From positions 248,001 through 312,000 of the forward strand of contig QOZQ01000006.1 of assembly GCA_003576695.1 (NCBI GenBank): 64,000 nt of DNA. The letters are read 5' to 3'. Below the pieces are notes generated by a model. That model had not been told where the DNA came from. It saw only the letters and a program-made list of their open reading frames with translations, and did no database searches. This document shows positions 1 to 7,645 of this stretch, one piece after another. This DNA is from Taklimakanibacter lacteus. GTDB lineage: Bacteria > Pseudomonadota > Alphaproteobacteria > Rhizobiales > Aestuariivirgaceae. A program made the translations under genes and the position numbers. Each line of letters begins with the position of its first letter. Position 1 is the stretch's first letter.

Positions 1-639
1 GAAGCTGTCGCGCGCGCCGACGAGATGCAGCACCTCGACCACTTCGCGATTGGCCTCGAGCGCGGCTCTGGTCGCGAAAACGACGATGGCGATGGCGCAT
101 AGCCCGATGAGGACGAGGATGGCATAAGCGAGCAGCGTCAGCACCCGCGCCATGCGGGTGAGCTCGGCCTGCCAGCGCTTATGCGTGTCGAGGCTGACGC
201 CCGGCACTTCATTGCGCAGCGCCGTTTCGAGGGCGGCGAAATCGGGTGGGTTGCCGGGATCGATCTCGATGGCGATGAGGCGCGGAACCGGCAGGTCCTC
301 AAGCCCTTCGATGCCGCCGATCCACGGCTCGAGCAGGTCGATCGCGGCCTTCTCGTCGAGCACCGTGACCTTGACGATGCCGGGCGTGGTTTTCAGGATC
401 GCCGCCGCCTTGGCGAGGTCGGCCTCCATGTCGCGCCCGGCGATCTCGCGGATCTGCACCGTGATCTCGCGCGCCAGATCGCCAGTCCAGGCTTCGACCG
501 AACGGTTGATGAGCACGAGCCCGCCCGCCGCCAGAACGGCCAGATAGCACATCACCGCCATGGCAAGGGTGAGCGTGCGCAAGGGCGCCGCCCTGGGCGG
601 GATGATCGGCTCAGGCCGGTGCGACGCGTGCTCGCTCAT
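1..639 (-). CDS. ftsX: Cell division ABC transporter permease FtsX (partial)
   Basis: Membrane partner of FtsE; the FtsEX complex sits at the septum and controls cell-wall hydrolases. The reading frame starts with ATG at 639 and runs off the left edge, leaving 213 residues. A first membrane segment lies near residues 20-42, followed by a periplasmic loop. A second segment near residue 170 leads into the conserved stretch NREVVEVLHLVGA, typical of FtsX before its cytoplasmic loop. It lies just downstream of ftsE on the same strand, as in most bacteria. The C-terminal half with the last two membrane segments is outside the window. The 85-base gap to ftsE carries a palindromic repeat. Confidence 0.93.
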   Translation of the reverse strand, partial: MSEHASHRPEPIIPPRAAPLRTLTLAMAVMCYLAVLAAGGLVLINRSVEAWTGDLAREITVQIREIAGRDMEADLAKAAAILKTTPGIVKVTVLDEKAAIDLLEPWIGGIEGLEDLPVPRLIAIEIDPGNPPDFAALETALRNEVPGVSLDTHKRWQAELTRMARVLTLLAYAILVLIGLCAIAIVVFATRAALEANREVVEVLHLVGARDSF

Positions 640-657
640 GCCAACGCCTTGCCACAC

Positions 658-700
658 GACGCTGCGCGTCGACCCTCCCCGCAAGGGGGAGGGTAAAATT
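658..700. repeat. Intergenic palindromic repeat, family A
   Basis: A 43-base element between ftsE and ftsX with the short hairpin CCCTCCCC-gcaa-GGGGGAGGG and a GACGCTGCGCGTC flank. A near-identical inverted copy lies at 56696-56735, differing by a small indel. Repeats of this kind are common between alphaproteobacterial genes. Confidence 0.75.
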
Positions 701-724
701 CGGATCGGATACGGCGCGCTTCGC

Positions 725-1384
725 TCATGCCGCCAGTCTAAGCTCGCCTTGTTCCAGCGTCATGACCGGCATCCTGGCCTGGGTGATGAGGGACAGGTCA
801 TGGGTGGCGATGAGCACCGTGGTGCCGAGGCGGTTGAGCTCGAGGAAGAGGCGGAGCAGCCGCTTGGCCAGCGCCGGATCGACATTGCCGGTCGGCTCAT
901 CGGCGAGCAGCAGCTGCGGCTTGGCGATGACGGCGCGCGCGATGGCGGCGCGCTGCTTCTCGCCGCCCGACAGCACCTGCGGCATGACGCGCGCCTGCTC
1001 GGCAAGGCCGACCCATTTGAGCAGCTCCATGACATCGGCACGGTATTTCTCTTCCGCGAGGCCGGCGACGCGCAGCGGCAGCGCCACGTTCTCGTAAGTG
1101 GTGAGATGGTCGAGCAGGCGGAATTCCTGGAACACGATGCCGATGCGCCGGCGCAGCAATGGCAGGTCCGTGCGGCCGATCTGTGTCGTGTCCTGGCCGA
1201 AGACGCTCATGAAGCCGCGCGTCGGCGCCATCGACAGGAACAGGAGGCGCAGGAGCGAGGTCTTGCCGGCGCCCGAAGGGCCGGTGAGGAAGCGGAACTC
1301 GCCCGGCGCCAGCACGAAGGAGATGTCCTTCAGGATCTCCGGCCCATGCCCATAGCGCAGGCCCACACTTTCGAGACGAACCAC
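725..1384 (-). CDS. ftsE: Cell division ATP-binding protein FtsE
   Basis: ATPase subunit of FtsEX, on the inner face of the membrane at the division site. The 219 residues match the usual family length. Walker A GPSGAGKT is at 35-42, the Q-loop VFQEF at 84-88, the ABC signature LSGGEKQR at 138-145 and Walker B LLLADEP at 158-164, all intact. Transcribed ahead of ftsX, probably as one unit interrupted only by a short palindromic repeat. A perfect CtrA-type box lies 46 bases upstream of the start, so cell-cycle control is plausible. The highly diagnostic FtsE pattern and the FtsX neighbour leave little doubt. Confidence 0.96.
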   Translation of the reverse strand: MVRLESVGLRYGHGPEILKDISFVLAPGEFRFLTGPSGAGKTSLLRLLFLSMAPTRGFMSVFGQDTTQIGRTDLPLLRRRIGIVFQEFRLLDHLTTYENVALPLRVAGLAEEKYRADVMELLKWVGLAEQARVMPQVLSGGEKQRAAIARAVIAKPQLLLADEPTGNVDPALAKRLLRLFLELNRLGTTVLIATHDLSLITQARMPVMTLEQGELRLAA

Positions 1385-1429
1385 GTGGCGATGCTCCTCC
1401 TTTGCCGCTTCCTTTGAACAGCAACAGCC

Positions 1430-1444
1430 TTAACGCTGCATTAA
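1430..1444. promoter_or_regulatory. Candidate CtrA box between ftsE and the zinc-ribbon gene
   Basis: TTAA-CGCTGCA-TTAA is a perfect match to the CtrA full-site pattern TTAA-N7-TTAA. It lies in the divergent promoter region between ftsE (start 1384) and the zinc-ribbon gene (start 1522). A further TTAA half-site is at 1457-1460. CtrA is the master cell-cycle regulator of alphaproteobacteria. Binding itself is inferred. Confidence 0.6.
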
Positions 1445-1521
1445 CCCTGTTCGCTGTTAATCTTCAAGCTGATGCAGGGGAAGACCCGGCATGCTCGAAT
1501 CGTCCCGACGTTACGGCTCAA

Positions 1522-2265
1522 ATGATAGTCGCCTGCCCCGCTTGCGCAACTCGCTATGACTTCCCTTCCCAGCGCTTCAGCGCCAGCGGGACGATGGTGC
1601 GCTGCGTCGAATGCGGCCACAGCTGGATCGAAAGCCGCCCCGCCGAGATCATCGACATCCAGCCGCGCCCCTTGCCCATGCAGTCCCAGGCATCGGCCGT
1701 CATCGAGCCTGAGCTCGAACCTGCCGAGGATCGCGAGGTCCGCCGCCTGACCGAGGCGGCGCGGATGGTGCGCGAGGAATTCGCCGTGCGGCAGCGCCGG
1801 CGCCGGCGCGAGCAGCTGGGCTGGGGCGCCTTTGCGCTTGCCGTCCTGGCCCCCTTCGCTCTGGCCGTGACGGAGCCAGAAATGACGGTGCGCCTGATGC
1901 CGGCAAGCATGGGTGTTTTCGACCGTCTCGGCATGACGGTGAATATCTATGGCCTCGAAGTGCGCCGCGTCGAGCAGCAGCATGTCATGGTCGACGGCAC
2001 CCGCGTGATCTCCATCAAGGGCGAGATCGTCAATGTCAGCGATGAGGACCGCAAGGTGCCTTCCCTGCGCTTCATCCTCAAGGACGCGGCGCAAAGCGAT
2101 GTCTATGCCTGGACCCTCGATTCGGGGATAAGGCCCTTGCGCCCCGGCGAGATGACGACCTTCACCACCCGCGTCGCCTCGCCGCCCCCCACCGCCGAGG
2201 ATGTGCAGATTCGCTTTGCCCATGCCGATGAAATTGGCGTAAACCCCGGGCATGTCACACATTGA
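1522..2265 (+). CDS. Zinc-ribbon (MJ0042-type) membrane protein
   Basis: An N-terminal zinc ribbon is visible as CPAC (C5, C8) and CVEC (C28, C31), the MJ0042-type finger found in many alphaproteobacterial membrane proteins. A charged linker with an arginine-rich patch (90-97) precedes one membrane helix near 99-116. The C-terminal domain, about 120 residues, resembles the DUF3426-type extracytoplasmic domain: it discusses no catalytic motif and looks like a beta-rich fold. ATG 1522 was chosen over an in-frame codon at 1402 because the protein then begins directly with the ribbon. It overlaps hpt by 14 bases and is divergent from ftsEX. Function unknown. Confidence 0.82.
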   Translation: MIVACPACATRYDFPSQRFSASGTMVRCVECGHSWIESRPAEIIDIQPRPLPMQSQASAVIEPELEPAEDREVRRLTEAARMVREEFAVRQRRRRREQLGWGAFALAVLAPFALAVTEPEMTVRLMPASMGVFDRLGMTVNIYGLEVRRVEQQHVMVDGTRVISIKGEIVNVSDEDRKVPSLRFILKDAAQSDVYAWTLDSGIRPLRPGEMTTFTTRVASPPPTAEDVQIRFAHADEIGVNPGHVTH

Positions 2266-2803
2266 AATAGACGGCCACCGCATCGCGGTGTTGTTCTCGG
2301 AAGCCGAAATATCCGAACGCATCGAGGCGATCGCCAAGGCGATTGCCGAAAAGCGCCCGCATCGCCTGCTGGTGGTGCCGGTCCTGAAAGGCAGCTTCGT
2401 CTTTGCCGCCGACCTCATCCGCGCCATGCATCGGGCCGGGCTCTCGCCCGAGATCGATTTCATGATGCTCGCGAGCTATCGCGAGAAGACGCGCTCCTCC
2501 GGCAAGGTCGATATCTTGCGCGACATCGAATCGCCGATCGAGGACCGCGACGTGCTCCTGATCGACGACATCCTCGAATCGGGCCGCACGCTGGCCTATG
2601 CCAAGGACCTGCTCGCCGCACGCGGCGCCCGCAGTGTCGCGACCGCCGTGCTGCTCGAGAAGCCGGGCCACCTTGCCGCCAATATCGTGGCCGATCACAG
2701 AGGCTTCGTCTGCCCCGACAAATTCGTCGTCGGCTATGGCATGGACATGGCGCATCAGTTCCGCGAACTGCCCTTCGTCGGCCATGTGCTGACCGCAAAA
2801 TGA
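2252..2803 (+). CDS. hpt: Hypoxanthine phosphoribosyltransferase
   Basis: Purine salvage enzyme that joins hypoxanthine (or guanine) with PRPP to give IMP (or GMP) in the cytosol. The 183-residue length is typical. The PRPP-binding loop VLLIDDILESGRT occupies 101-113, and LKGSF near 45-49 forms the pyrophosphate loop region. The start overlaps the end of the zinc-ribbon gene by 14 bases, suggesting translational coupling. The gene ends just before a palindromic repeat that probably separates it from the convergent SDR gene. Confidence 0.93.
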   Translation: MSHIEIDGHRIAVLFSEAEISERIEAIAKAIAEKRPHRLLVVPVLKGSFVFAADLIRAMHRAGLSPEIDFMMLASYREKTRSSGKVDILRDIESPIEDRDVLLIDDILESGRTLAYAKDLLAARGARSVATAVLLEKPGHLAANIVADHRGFVCPDKFVVGYGMDMAHQFRELPFVGHVLTAK

Positions 2804-2804
2804 T

Positions 2805-2863
2805 CTCCCTCCCACGCGCCATCGGCGTGGGGGAAGGTGGCGAGCGAAGCGAGACGGGTGGGG
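2805..2863. repeat. Intergenic palindromic repeat between convergent genes
   Basis: Contains the hairpin CCCACGCGCC-atc-GGCGTGGG and a second arm GCGAGCGAAGCGAG. It fills the gap between hpt and the convergent SDR gene and could act as a bidirectional terminator. It is the same general type as elements at 22964-23184 and 49532-49700. Confidence 0.6.
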
Positions 2864-2866
2864 TCT

Positions 2867-3622
2867 TCAGAAATGCGTGAGATAGCCGCCATCGACCGCC
2901 AGCGTGTGGCCGGTAACATAGGAGGCGGCGGGCGAAGCGAGGAAGACGACGGCGCCGGCGATCTCCTCCGGCCTGCCCCAGCGCCCGAGTGAGGTGCGCT
3001 GCGCCAGCCACTGGCCGATGCGCTCGTCCCGGACGAGCGCCTCATTCGTCTCGGTGGCGAAGAAGCCCGGCGCCACCGCATTGACCGTGATGGCGTGGCG
3101 GCCGAGCTCGGCGGCAAGCGCGCGGGTCAGCGCCGCGAGCCCGCCTTTCGCCGCCGTATAGACGGCGTCGCGGTCATTGGCGACAGGGCCCGCGATCGAG
3201 GTGATGTTGATGATGCGCCCGCCTTGCGCCTTGGCGATCATGAGCGCCGCAGCCCGCCGCGCCAGCTCGAACGGCGCCACGAGATCGGCATCGAGCAGCC
3301 TGCGTATGTCGGCGAGGCTGAAATCGAACATCGCGCGGCGGTCGCGCAGGCCGACATTGTTGATGAGGATGTCGATCCGGTCGAGCCCGGCGAAAGCCCT
3401 TGCCACCGCCTCGGCATCGGTGACATCGAAGGCAAGCGCCTCGCCCGAGCCGCCCGTTGCCCGGATCGCCGCAGCAGCCGTCCCGAGCGGTCCGGGCGAG
3501 CGGCCATTGACGAGCACATGCGCACCGGCCGCGGCCAGGGCCCTGGCGATCTCGAGCCCCAGTCCCCGGCCCGCGCCGGTGACGAGCGCCGTTTTCCCGG
3601 CAAGAGAGAAAGCCTGCGTCAT
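2867..3622 (-). CDS. SDR family oxidoreductase
   Basis: A 251-residue classical short-chain dehydrogenase/reductase. The cofactor motif TGAGRGLG is at 15-22, the NNVG motif follows the fourth strand, and the catalytic Ser with the Tyr-x3-Lys pair (YTAAK) is present. The C-terminus has the usual ATETNEALV and VTGHTLAVDGGY segments. Start ATG 3622 gives a protein opening directly at the Rossmann fold. Eleven bases separate it from the upstream methyltransferase gene, so they are probably co-transcribed. FabG- and gluconate-5-dehydrogenase-like enzymes share this pattern, so the substrate is not known. Confidence 0.88.
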   Translation of the reverse strand: MTQAFSLAGKTALVTGAGRGLGLEIARALAAAGAHVLVNGRSPGPLGTAAAAIRATGGSGEALAFDVTDAEAVARAFAGLDRIDILINNVGLRDRRAMFDFSLADIRRLLDADLVAPFELARRAAALMIAKAQGGRIINITSIAGPVANDRDAVYTAAKGGLAALTRALAAELGRHAITVNAVAPGFFATETNEALVRDERIGQWLAQRTSLGRWGRPEEIAGAVVFLASPAASYVTGHTLAVDGGYLTHF

Positions 3623-3632
3623 CGCGCCAGGC

Positions 3633-4409
3633 TCAGGGCTCGGTGCGCTTGAGCTTGGCGGCGGAGGGCGCGAGCGCCGGCCGGAGCCGTGGCAGCATGC
3701 GGCGCGAGCGCTTGCGGGCCGAGACCGCATAGACCTGCTTCACCGCCTCGACGATGATGACGCCGGAAAAGGCAGGCGAGGTCCGAAGCCCGAACCGTTC
3801 CCAGGCGGCGGCCGATTTGAGCATCAGGCTGCGCTCGGAGGGCGGCATGAACAAAGCCTGCGACCAGCCGACGGGGGAGAATTTCGTCTCCTTCAGGATC
3901 TGCTGCAATTGCGAGCGCGAATAGGGCTGGCCATAGCCGAAAGGCGTCACATCCGAGCGCGCCCACAGGCCACGCCGGTTCGGCACCACCATCACCAGGC
4001 GTCCTTGCGGCGACATGACCCGCCAGAGTTCCCTGAGCATCTCGGAGGGCTGGTCGGTGAGTTCCAGCCCATGGATGACGAGGGCGAAATCGACCGTGCT
4101 TTCGAGCAGCGGCAATTCGCATTCCTCGACCAGGGCTGCCGCATTGGGCTGGCCTTCCGGCCAATGCATGACGCCGCGCTGCGCCATCATGAAGACCAGG
4201 CTGCGCTCGGCCCCGTCGGCGGGAGATTCGAGATAGGGGGCGGCGAAGCCGAGGCCCAGCACCGTGGCGCCCTTGAGATCGCCGAACCGGTCGCGCAGGC
4301 GATGCGCGATCAGCCGCCGGCTGGCCTGGCCAAGTCGGCTCACATAAAATTCACGTAGATCGGCAACATCCATTGTGAGAAAGATAAGCGCTCCGGGGTT
4401 TGAGGTCAT
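3633..4409 (-). CDS. Class I SAM-dependent methyltransferase
   Basis: A 258-residue protein with a methyltransferase-type fold: ATVLGLGFAAPYL near residue 50 is the SAM-binding motif I and LRELWRVMSPQGRLVMVVPN is the post-motif strand pair seen in methyltransferase-11 type domains. The C-terminus is basic and low-complexity. An in-frame ATG at 4373 (MDVADLREFY) may be the true start, since homologues usually begin there. The gene is divergent from gloB with only 30 bases between, an arrangement often seen in Hyphomicrobiales. Substrate unknown. Confidence 0.8.
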   Translation of the reverse strand: MTSNPGALIFLTMDVADLREFYVSRLGQASRRLIAHRLRDRFGDLKGATVLGLGFAAPYLESPADGAERSLVFMMAQRGVMHWPEGQPNAAALVEECELPLLESTVDFALVIHGLELTDQPSEMLRELWRVMSPQGRLVMVVPNRRGLWARSDVTPFGYGQPYSRSQLQQILKETKFSPVGWSQALFMPPSERSLMLKSAAAWERFGLRTSPAFSGVIIVEAVKQVYAVSARKRSRRMLPRLRPALAPSAAKLKRTEP

Positions 4410-4439
4410 CTGCCAAGTTTAACCAAGGGAAACAGTGTA

Positions 4440-5213
4440 TTGCCGAAATTCGACCTCCATCATTTCATCTGCCGCCAGGACAATTACGGCGTCCTCGTTC
4501 ATGATGCCGAGACGGGCCTCACCGCCACGATCGACGCGCCCGAGGCTGCCGCCATCGAGCGGGAGCTCGCAGCGAAGGGCTGGAAGCTCACCCATATCCT
4601 CACCACCCATCACCATGCCGACCATGTCGAGGGCAACCTCCCTCTGAAGCGCAAATGGAATGCGAAGATCATCGGCCCCAAGGCGGAAGCGGCGCAGATA
4701 CCCGGCATCGACCTTGGGGTCTCGGATGGCGAAAGTTATGAGTTTGCCGGGCGCGAGGTGAAGGTGATCGCCACGCCTGGCCATACCAAGGGCCATATCG
4801 TGCTGCACCTGCCGCAGGAGAAGCTGCTCTTTGCCGGCGACACGCTGTTCGCCCTGGGCTGCGGCCGGGTGATCGAGGGCACTCTCGAGGAGATGTGGAC
4901 CTCGCTCGACAAATTGCGCAAGCTGCCGCCGGCCACGGTGTTCCATTGCGGCCATGAATATACCGAATCCAATGCGCGCTTCGCGCTCACCATCGAGCCC
5001 GGCAACCAGGCGCTGGTGGCGCGCGCCCAGAAGATCAAGGCGCAGCGCGCCAAGGGCCAGATGACCTTGCCCGGCACGATCGGCGAGGAGCTCGCCACCA
5101 ATGTCTTCCTGCGCCCCGAGAGCAAGGAGATCCGGCAGGTGCTCGGCATGGGCATGGCCGGCAAGGCCGATGTCTTCGCCGAGATCCGCAAACGCAAAGA
5201 CGCCTTCCGATGA
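4440..5213 (+). CDS. gloB: Hydroxyacylglutathione hydrolase (glyoxalase II)
   Basis: Hydrolyses S-lactoylglutathione to D-lactate and glutathione, the second step of methylglyoxal detoxification. The metallo-beta-lactamase motif THHHADH is at 56-62, with further ligands in TPGHTKGH, the AGDTLF segment and FHCGHEYT. The C-terminal family domain (GNQAL onward) is present and the 257-residue length is normal. The start is TTG at 4440, set by the ribosome-binding sequence AAGGGA at 4425-4430. It overlaps the following cupin gene by 4 bases. Confidence 0.94.
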   Translation: MPKFDLHHFICRQDNYGVLVHDAETGLTATIDAPEAAAIERELAAKGWKLTHILTTHHHADHVEGNLPLKRKWNAKIIGPKAEAAQIPGIDLGVSDGESYEFAGREVKVIATPGHTKGHIVLHLPQEKLLFAGDTLFALGCGRVIEGTLEEMWTSLDKLRKLPPATVFHCGHEYTESNARFALTIEPGNQALVARAQKIKAQRAKGQMTLPGTIGEELATNVFLRPESKEIRQVLGMGMAGKADVFAEIRKRKDAFR

Positions 5214-5635
5214 CCGAGACCTGCCAGGACATCATCCGCCTGCTCGACCTGAAGCCGCATCCCGAAGGCGGCCATTACCGCGAGACCTGGCGCGGCGATG
5301 CGGCACTTGGCGAGCGCGGGCCCGGCACGGCGATCTATTATCTCCTGGGCGAGAACGAGATCAGCCACTGGCACCGCATCGATGCCGATGAGATCTGGCT
5401 CTGGCATGCGGGCGCCTCCCTCGATCTCGGCCTGTCGCATGACGGAAGGCATGTCGACACGCATCGCCTCGGCCTCAACCTGGCCCAGGGCGAGCGGCCG
5501 CAGGTGATCGTGCCGCGCTACTGCTGGCAGACGGCGCGCTCGCTGGGGGCCTGGACGCTCGTCACCTGCACCGTGTCGCCGGCTTTCGCTTTCGACGGCT
5601 TCGAGCTGGCGCCGAAAGGCTGGCGGCCGGGTTAA
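5210..5635 (+). CDS. Cupin superfamily protein (DUF985 type)
   Basis: A 141-residue single-domain cupin. The conserved opening LKPHPEGGHYRETWR, the IYYLL strand and SHWHRIDADEIWLWHAG are the signature of the DUF985 family. ATG overlaps the end of gloB by 4 bases, so translation is probably coupled and the protein may act alongside glyoxalase II. No enzymatic activity is established for this family as far as I can say from the sequence. Confidence 0.85.
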   Translation: MTETCQDIIRLLDLKPHPEGGHYRETWRGDAALGERGPGTAIYYLLGENEISHWHRIDADEIWLWHAGASLDLGLSHDGRHVDTHRLGLNLAQGERPQVIVPRYCWQTARSLGAWTLVTCTVSPAFAFDGFELAPKGWRPG

Positions 5636-5636
5636 A

Positions 5637-5677
5637 GCATCAGCCCGAAAGTTGCAGACTTTCGGATCAGCTGATGC
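5637..5677. repeat. Hairpin repeat, family B; likely bidirectional terminator
   Basis: Nested inverted repeat: outer arms GCATCAG (5637-5643) and CTGATGC (5671-5677), inner arms CCGAAAGT (5645-5652) and ACTTTCGG (5658-5665) around a TGCAG loop. It sits between the convergent cupin and ATPase genes. Related elements with a CGAAA ... TTTCGG core occur at 29347-29396 and 51201-51248. Confidence 0.75.
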
Positions 5678-5686
5678 GCAAAAGGG

Positions 5687-6424
5687 CTACCCCTGCTTCA
5701 GCCCGGTGATCATGGCGATGATCTCGTTCTTGTCGGTCGCCTTCGTGTCGCGCACGCCGATCTGCTTGCCGCGCCGGAGCACGCAGATGCGATCCGACAG
5801 GCGGAACACCTGATCGAGACTGTGGCTGATGATGAGCACGCCGATATTGCGTTTCTTGAGCGAGCGCACGATCTCTTCCACCCGCGCCGTCTCGGCCACG
5901 CCCAGCGCCGCGGTCGGCTCGTCGAGCAGAATGAGCTTGCTCGCCCAATGAGTGGCGCGCGCGATGGCGACGCCCTGGCGCTGGCCACCCGAGAGATCGC
6001 GGATGGCGGCATGGGCCGACGGGATGCGCACATCGAGCTCCTTCACCAGCTTCTCCGTCTCGGCGATCATCCGCCGCCGGTCGAGCAGGCCGAGCGCGGT
6101 CAAAGGCTCGCGGCCGAGAAAAAGATTCATATAGACCGCCTGCTGATCGGCCAGCGCCAGGTCCTGATAGACCACTTCGATGCCGAGCATCCGCGCCATG
6201 GTGGCGTTCGACATGACGACGGGCTGGCCGTCGAGGGCGATGCTGCCGGCGCTCGGCGGATGGACGCCCGAGACGATCTTGATGAGTGTCGACTTGCCGG
6301 CGCCATTGTCGCCGACCAGCGCCACGATCTCGCCCGGGAAAATCTCAAGCGAGAAATCCTCGATCGCGGTCACGCCGCCGAAAGTCTTGCGGATGCCCGA
6401 GAGCTCGAGAACGGGACCGGTCAT
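5687..6424 (-). CDS. Sugar-type ABC transporter ATP-binding protein (FrcA-like)
   Basis: A 245-residue single ABC domain. Walker A GDNGAGKST is at 38-46, signature LSGGQRQG at 144-151 and Walker B LILLDEP at 164-170. CUT2 transporters of the RbsA type carry two such domains in one chain of about 500 residues; this one has only one, as in rhizobial FrcA. ATG 6424 was chosen because GAGGGGAAAG lies just upstream and the protein then starts at the ABC fold. It is the last gene of the operon running from 13249 to 5687. It energises the permease at 7646-8611. The transported substrate is unknown. Confidence 0.9.
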   Translation of the reverse strand: MTGPVLELSGIRKTFGGVTAIEDFSLEIFPGEIVALVGDNGAGKSTLIKIVSGVHPPSAGSIALDGQPVVMSNATMARMLGIEVVYQDLALADQQAVYMNLFLGREPLTALGLLDRRRMIAETEKLVKELDVRIPSAHAAIRDLSGGQRQGVAIARATHWASKLILLDEPTAALGVAETARVEEIVRSLKKRNIGVLIISHSLDQVFRLSDRICVLRRGKQIGVRDTKATDKNEIIAMITGLKQG

Positions 6425-6434
6425 CGCTTTCCCC

Positions 6435-7640
6435 TCATGCCGGCCACGCCATGGCCTCACCGAAGCCGTTCTCGATGGTTTCCACCTTGGGCGTCCCGGC
6501 GGCGATGCCGGATACGCCGACAATATAGGCGCGGGTGACGAAGGCCTGACCGCGGAAGCCGAAGACGGCAGTGTCTCCGGGCTGTGGCGCCTTGGCACCC
6601 GAGGCATCGATCATCGCATAATAATCGATGGCCGAAGGCGGCGGGATCTCGACACTGCGCAACGCCGAAGCCGCGACGGTCGGCTCTCGGGCAACGATCG
6701 CCTTTACGTCATAGTCGGGGAAGATCGGGTCGATATAGAAACCACCGCCCAGGCAATAGGCCTTGCCACCCGAGAGATGCGAGACCTCGGTCAGATAGAG
6801 CATGGCCGGCAACTCCGGCAGGTCTTCCATCACATGCAGTGCCGTCGTGCCATGGAGTCCATTGCCCGGCTCGCATTGGGTGGCGCCGGCTTCGGCCAAC
6901 GCCTTGAGGACGACGGAAGATGTCGTGCCGGGCGCGTTGATCTCGATATTCTTGTGGCCGGCCCTGGCCAGCGCCTCCGCCGCGCGCCGGAGGGTCGTGA
7001 GATTGGGTGTCGGCAAGACCTTGCGGCTCTTCTCATCGAAGAGAAGAGCCGGAAAAGTGGTGATGCCGGCAAAGCGGGCGCCATCGAGCGACGCGATCCG
7101 CTCCGCCACGTCCACGATATCGGAGGCGGCAAAGCCGCCTTCATGACCGCGATAGAAGATGTCGCCCGGGGCCTCGATACGCGCAAGCACGTCCTGCCGG
7201 TAGCCGGCGGCGTTGGCCGCTTGCGCGGCCTCGTTTGCTTTCTCGTCGTTGAAGACGGTCCAGTAGCTCGGCCTGAAGGTCTTGGCCGCGGCCCCCGCTT
7301 CGGCGCGGGCGATCTGCTGCAGATGGCCGAGATGGGCGAGCTTCATGCCGGCTTTGTGGGTCGCCCGCGCGCAAGCCATGTCGACGGCGACCGCGCCCTC
7401 TATGCCGCCCCGCATGATGGCCCGGCAGAGGCCTGAATTGCGCCCGGCCTGCTTGGTCATGGCGAAGATCTTGAGGCCGTTCCTGTCGGCCTCCTGCCGC
7501 AGCGCGCGGGCATTCGCCTCGACCGTATCGAGATCGAGCACATAGGAGTTGGCCGGCAACTGGCCGTCCTGGTGGAGCCGCATCGCCGCCTCGACGAAGT
7601 TGGGATTGCGGCGGCGCAGGACATCAAGAAACATTGACAA
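6435..7640 (-). CDS. YhfX-like PLP-dependent (alanine racemase-type) enzyme
   Basis: A 401-residue fold-type III PLP protein with an alanine-racemase-like N-terminal barrel. The presumed PLP lysine is K63 in AMTKQAGRN, and HEGGF, NAPGTTS, CEPGNGLHGT and CLGGGFY follow in family order. The opening MFLDVLRRRNP and several later blocks resemble E. coli YhfX, an uncharacterised protein of the yhf operon. Only 10 bases separate it from the ATPase gene and 5 from the permease gene, so it is an integral operon member. Racemase or lyase activity on an imported amino compound is an inference. Confidence 0.82.
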   Translation of the reverse strand: MSMFLDVLRRRNPNFVEAAMRLHQDGQLPANSYVLDLDTVEANARALRQEADRNGLKIFAMTKQAGRNSGLCRAIMRGGIEGAVAVDMACARATHKAGMKLAHLGHLQQIARAEAGAAAKTFRPSYWTVFNDEKANEAAQAANAAGYRQDVLARIEAPGDIFYRGHEGGFAASDIVDVAERIASLDGARFAGITTFPALLFDEKSRKVLPTPNLTTLRRAAEALARAGHKNIEINAPGTTSSVVLKALAEAGATQCEPGNGLHGTTALHVMEDLPELPAMLYLTEVSHLSGGKAYCLGGGFYIDPIFPDYDVKAIVAREPTVAASALRSVEIPPPSAIDYYAMIDASGAKAPQPGDTAVFGFRGQAFVTRAYIVGVSGIAAGTPKVETIENGFGEAMAWPA

Positions 7641-7645
7641 ACTCC

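Noticed and set aside
6180-7436. 418-residue open frame on the plus strand opposite the YhfX-like gene.
   Set aside because: Antisense shadow; no ribosome-binding site or domain.
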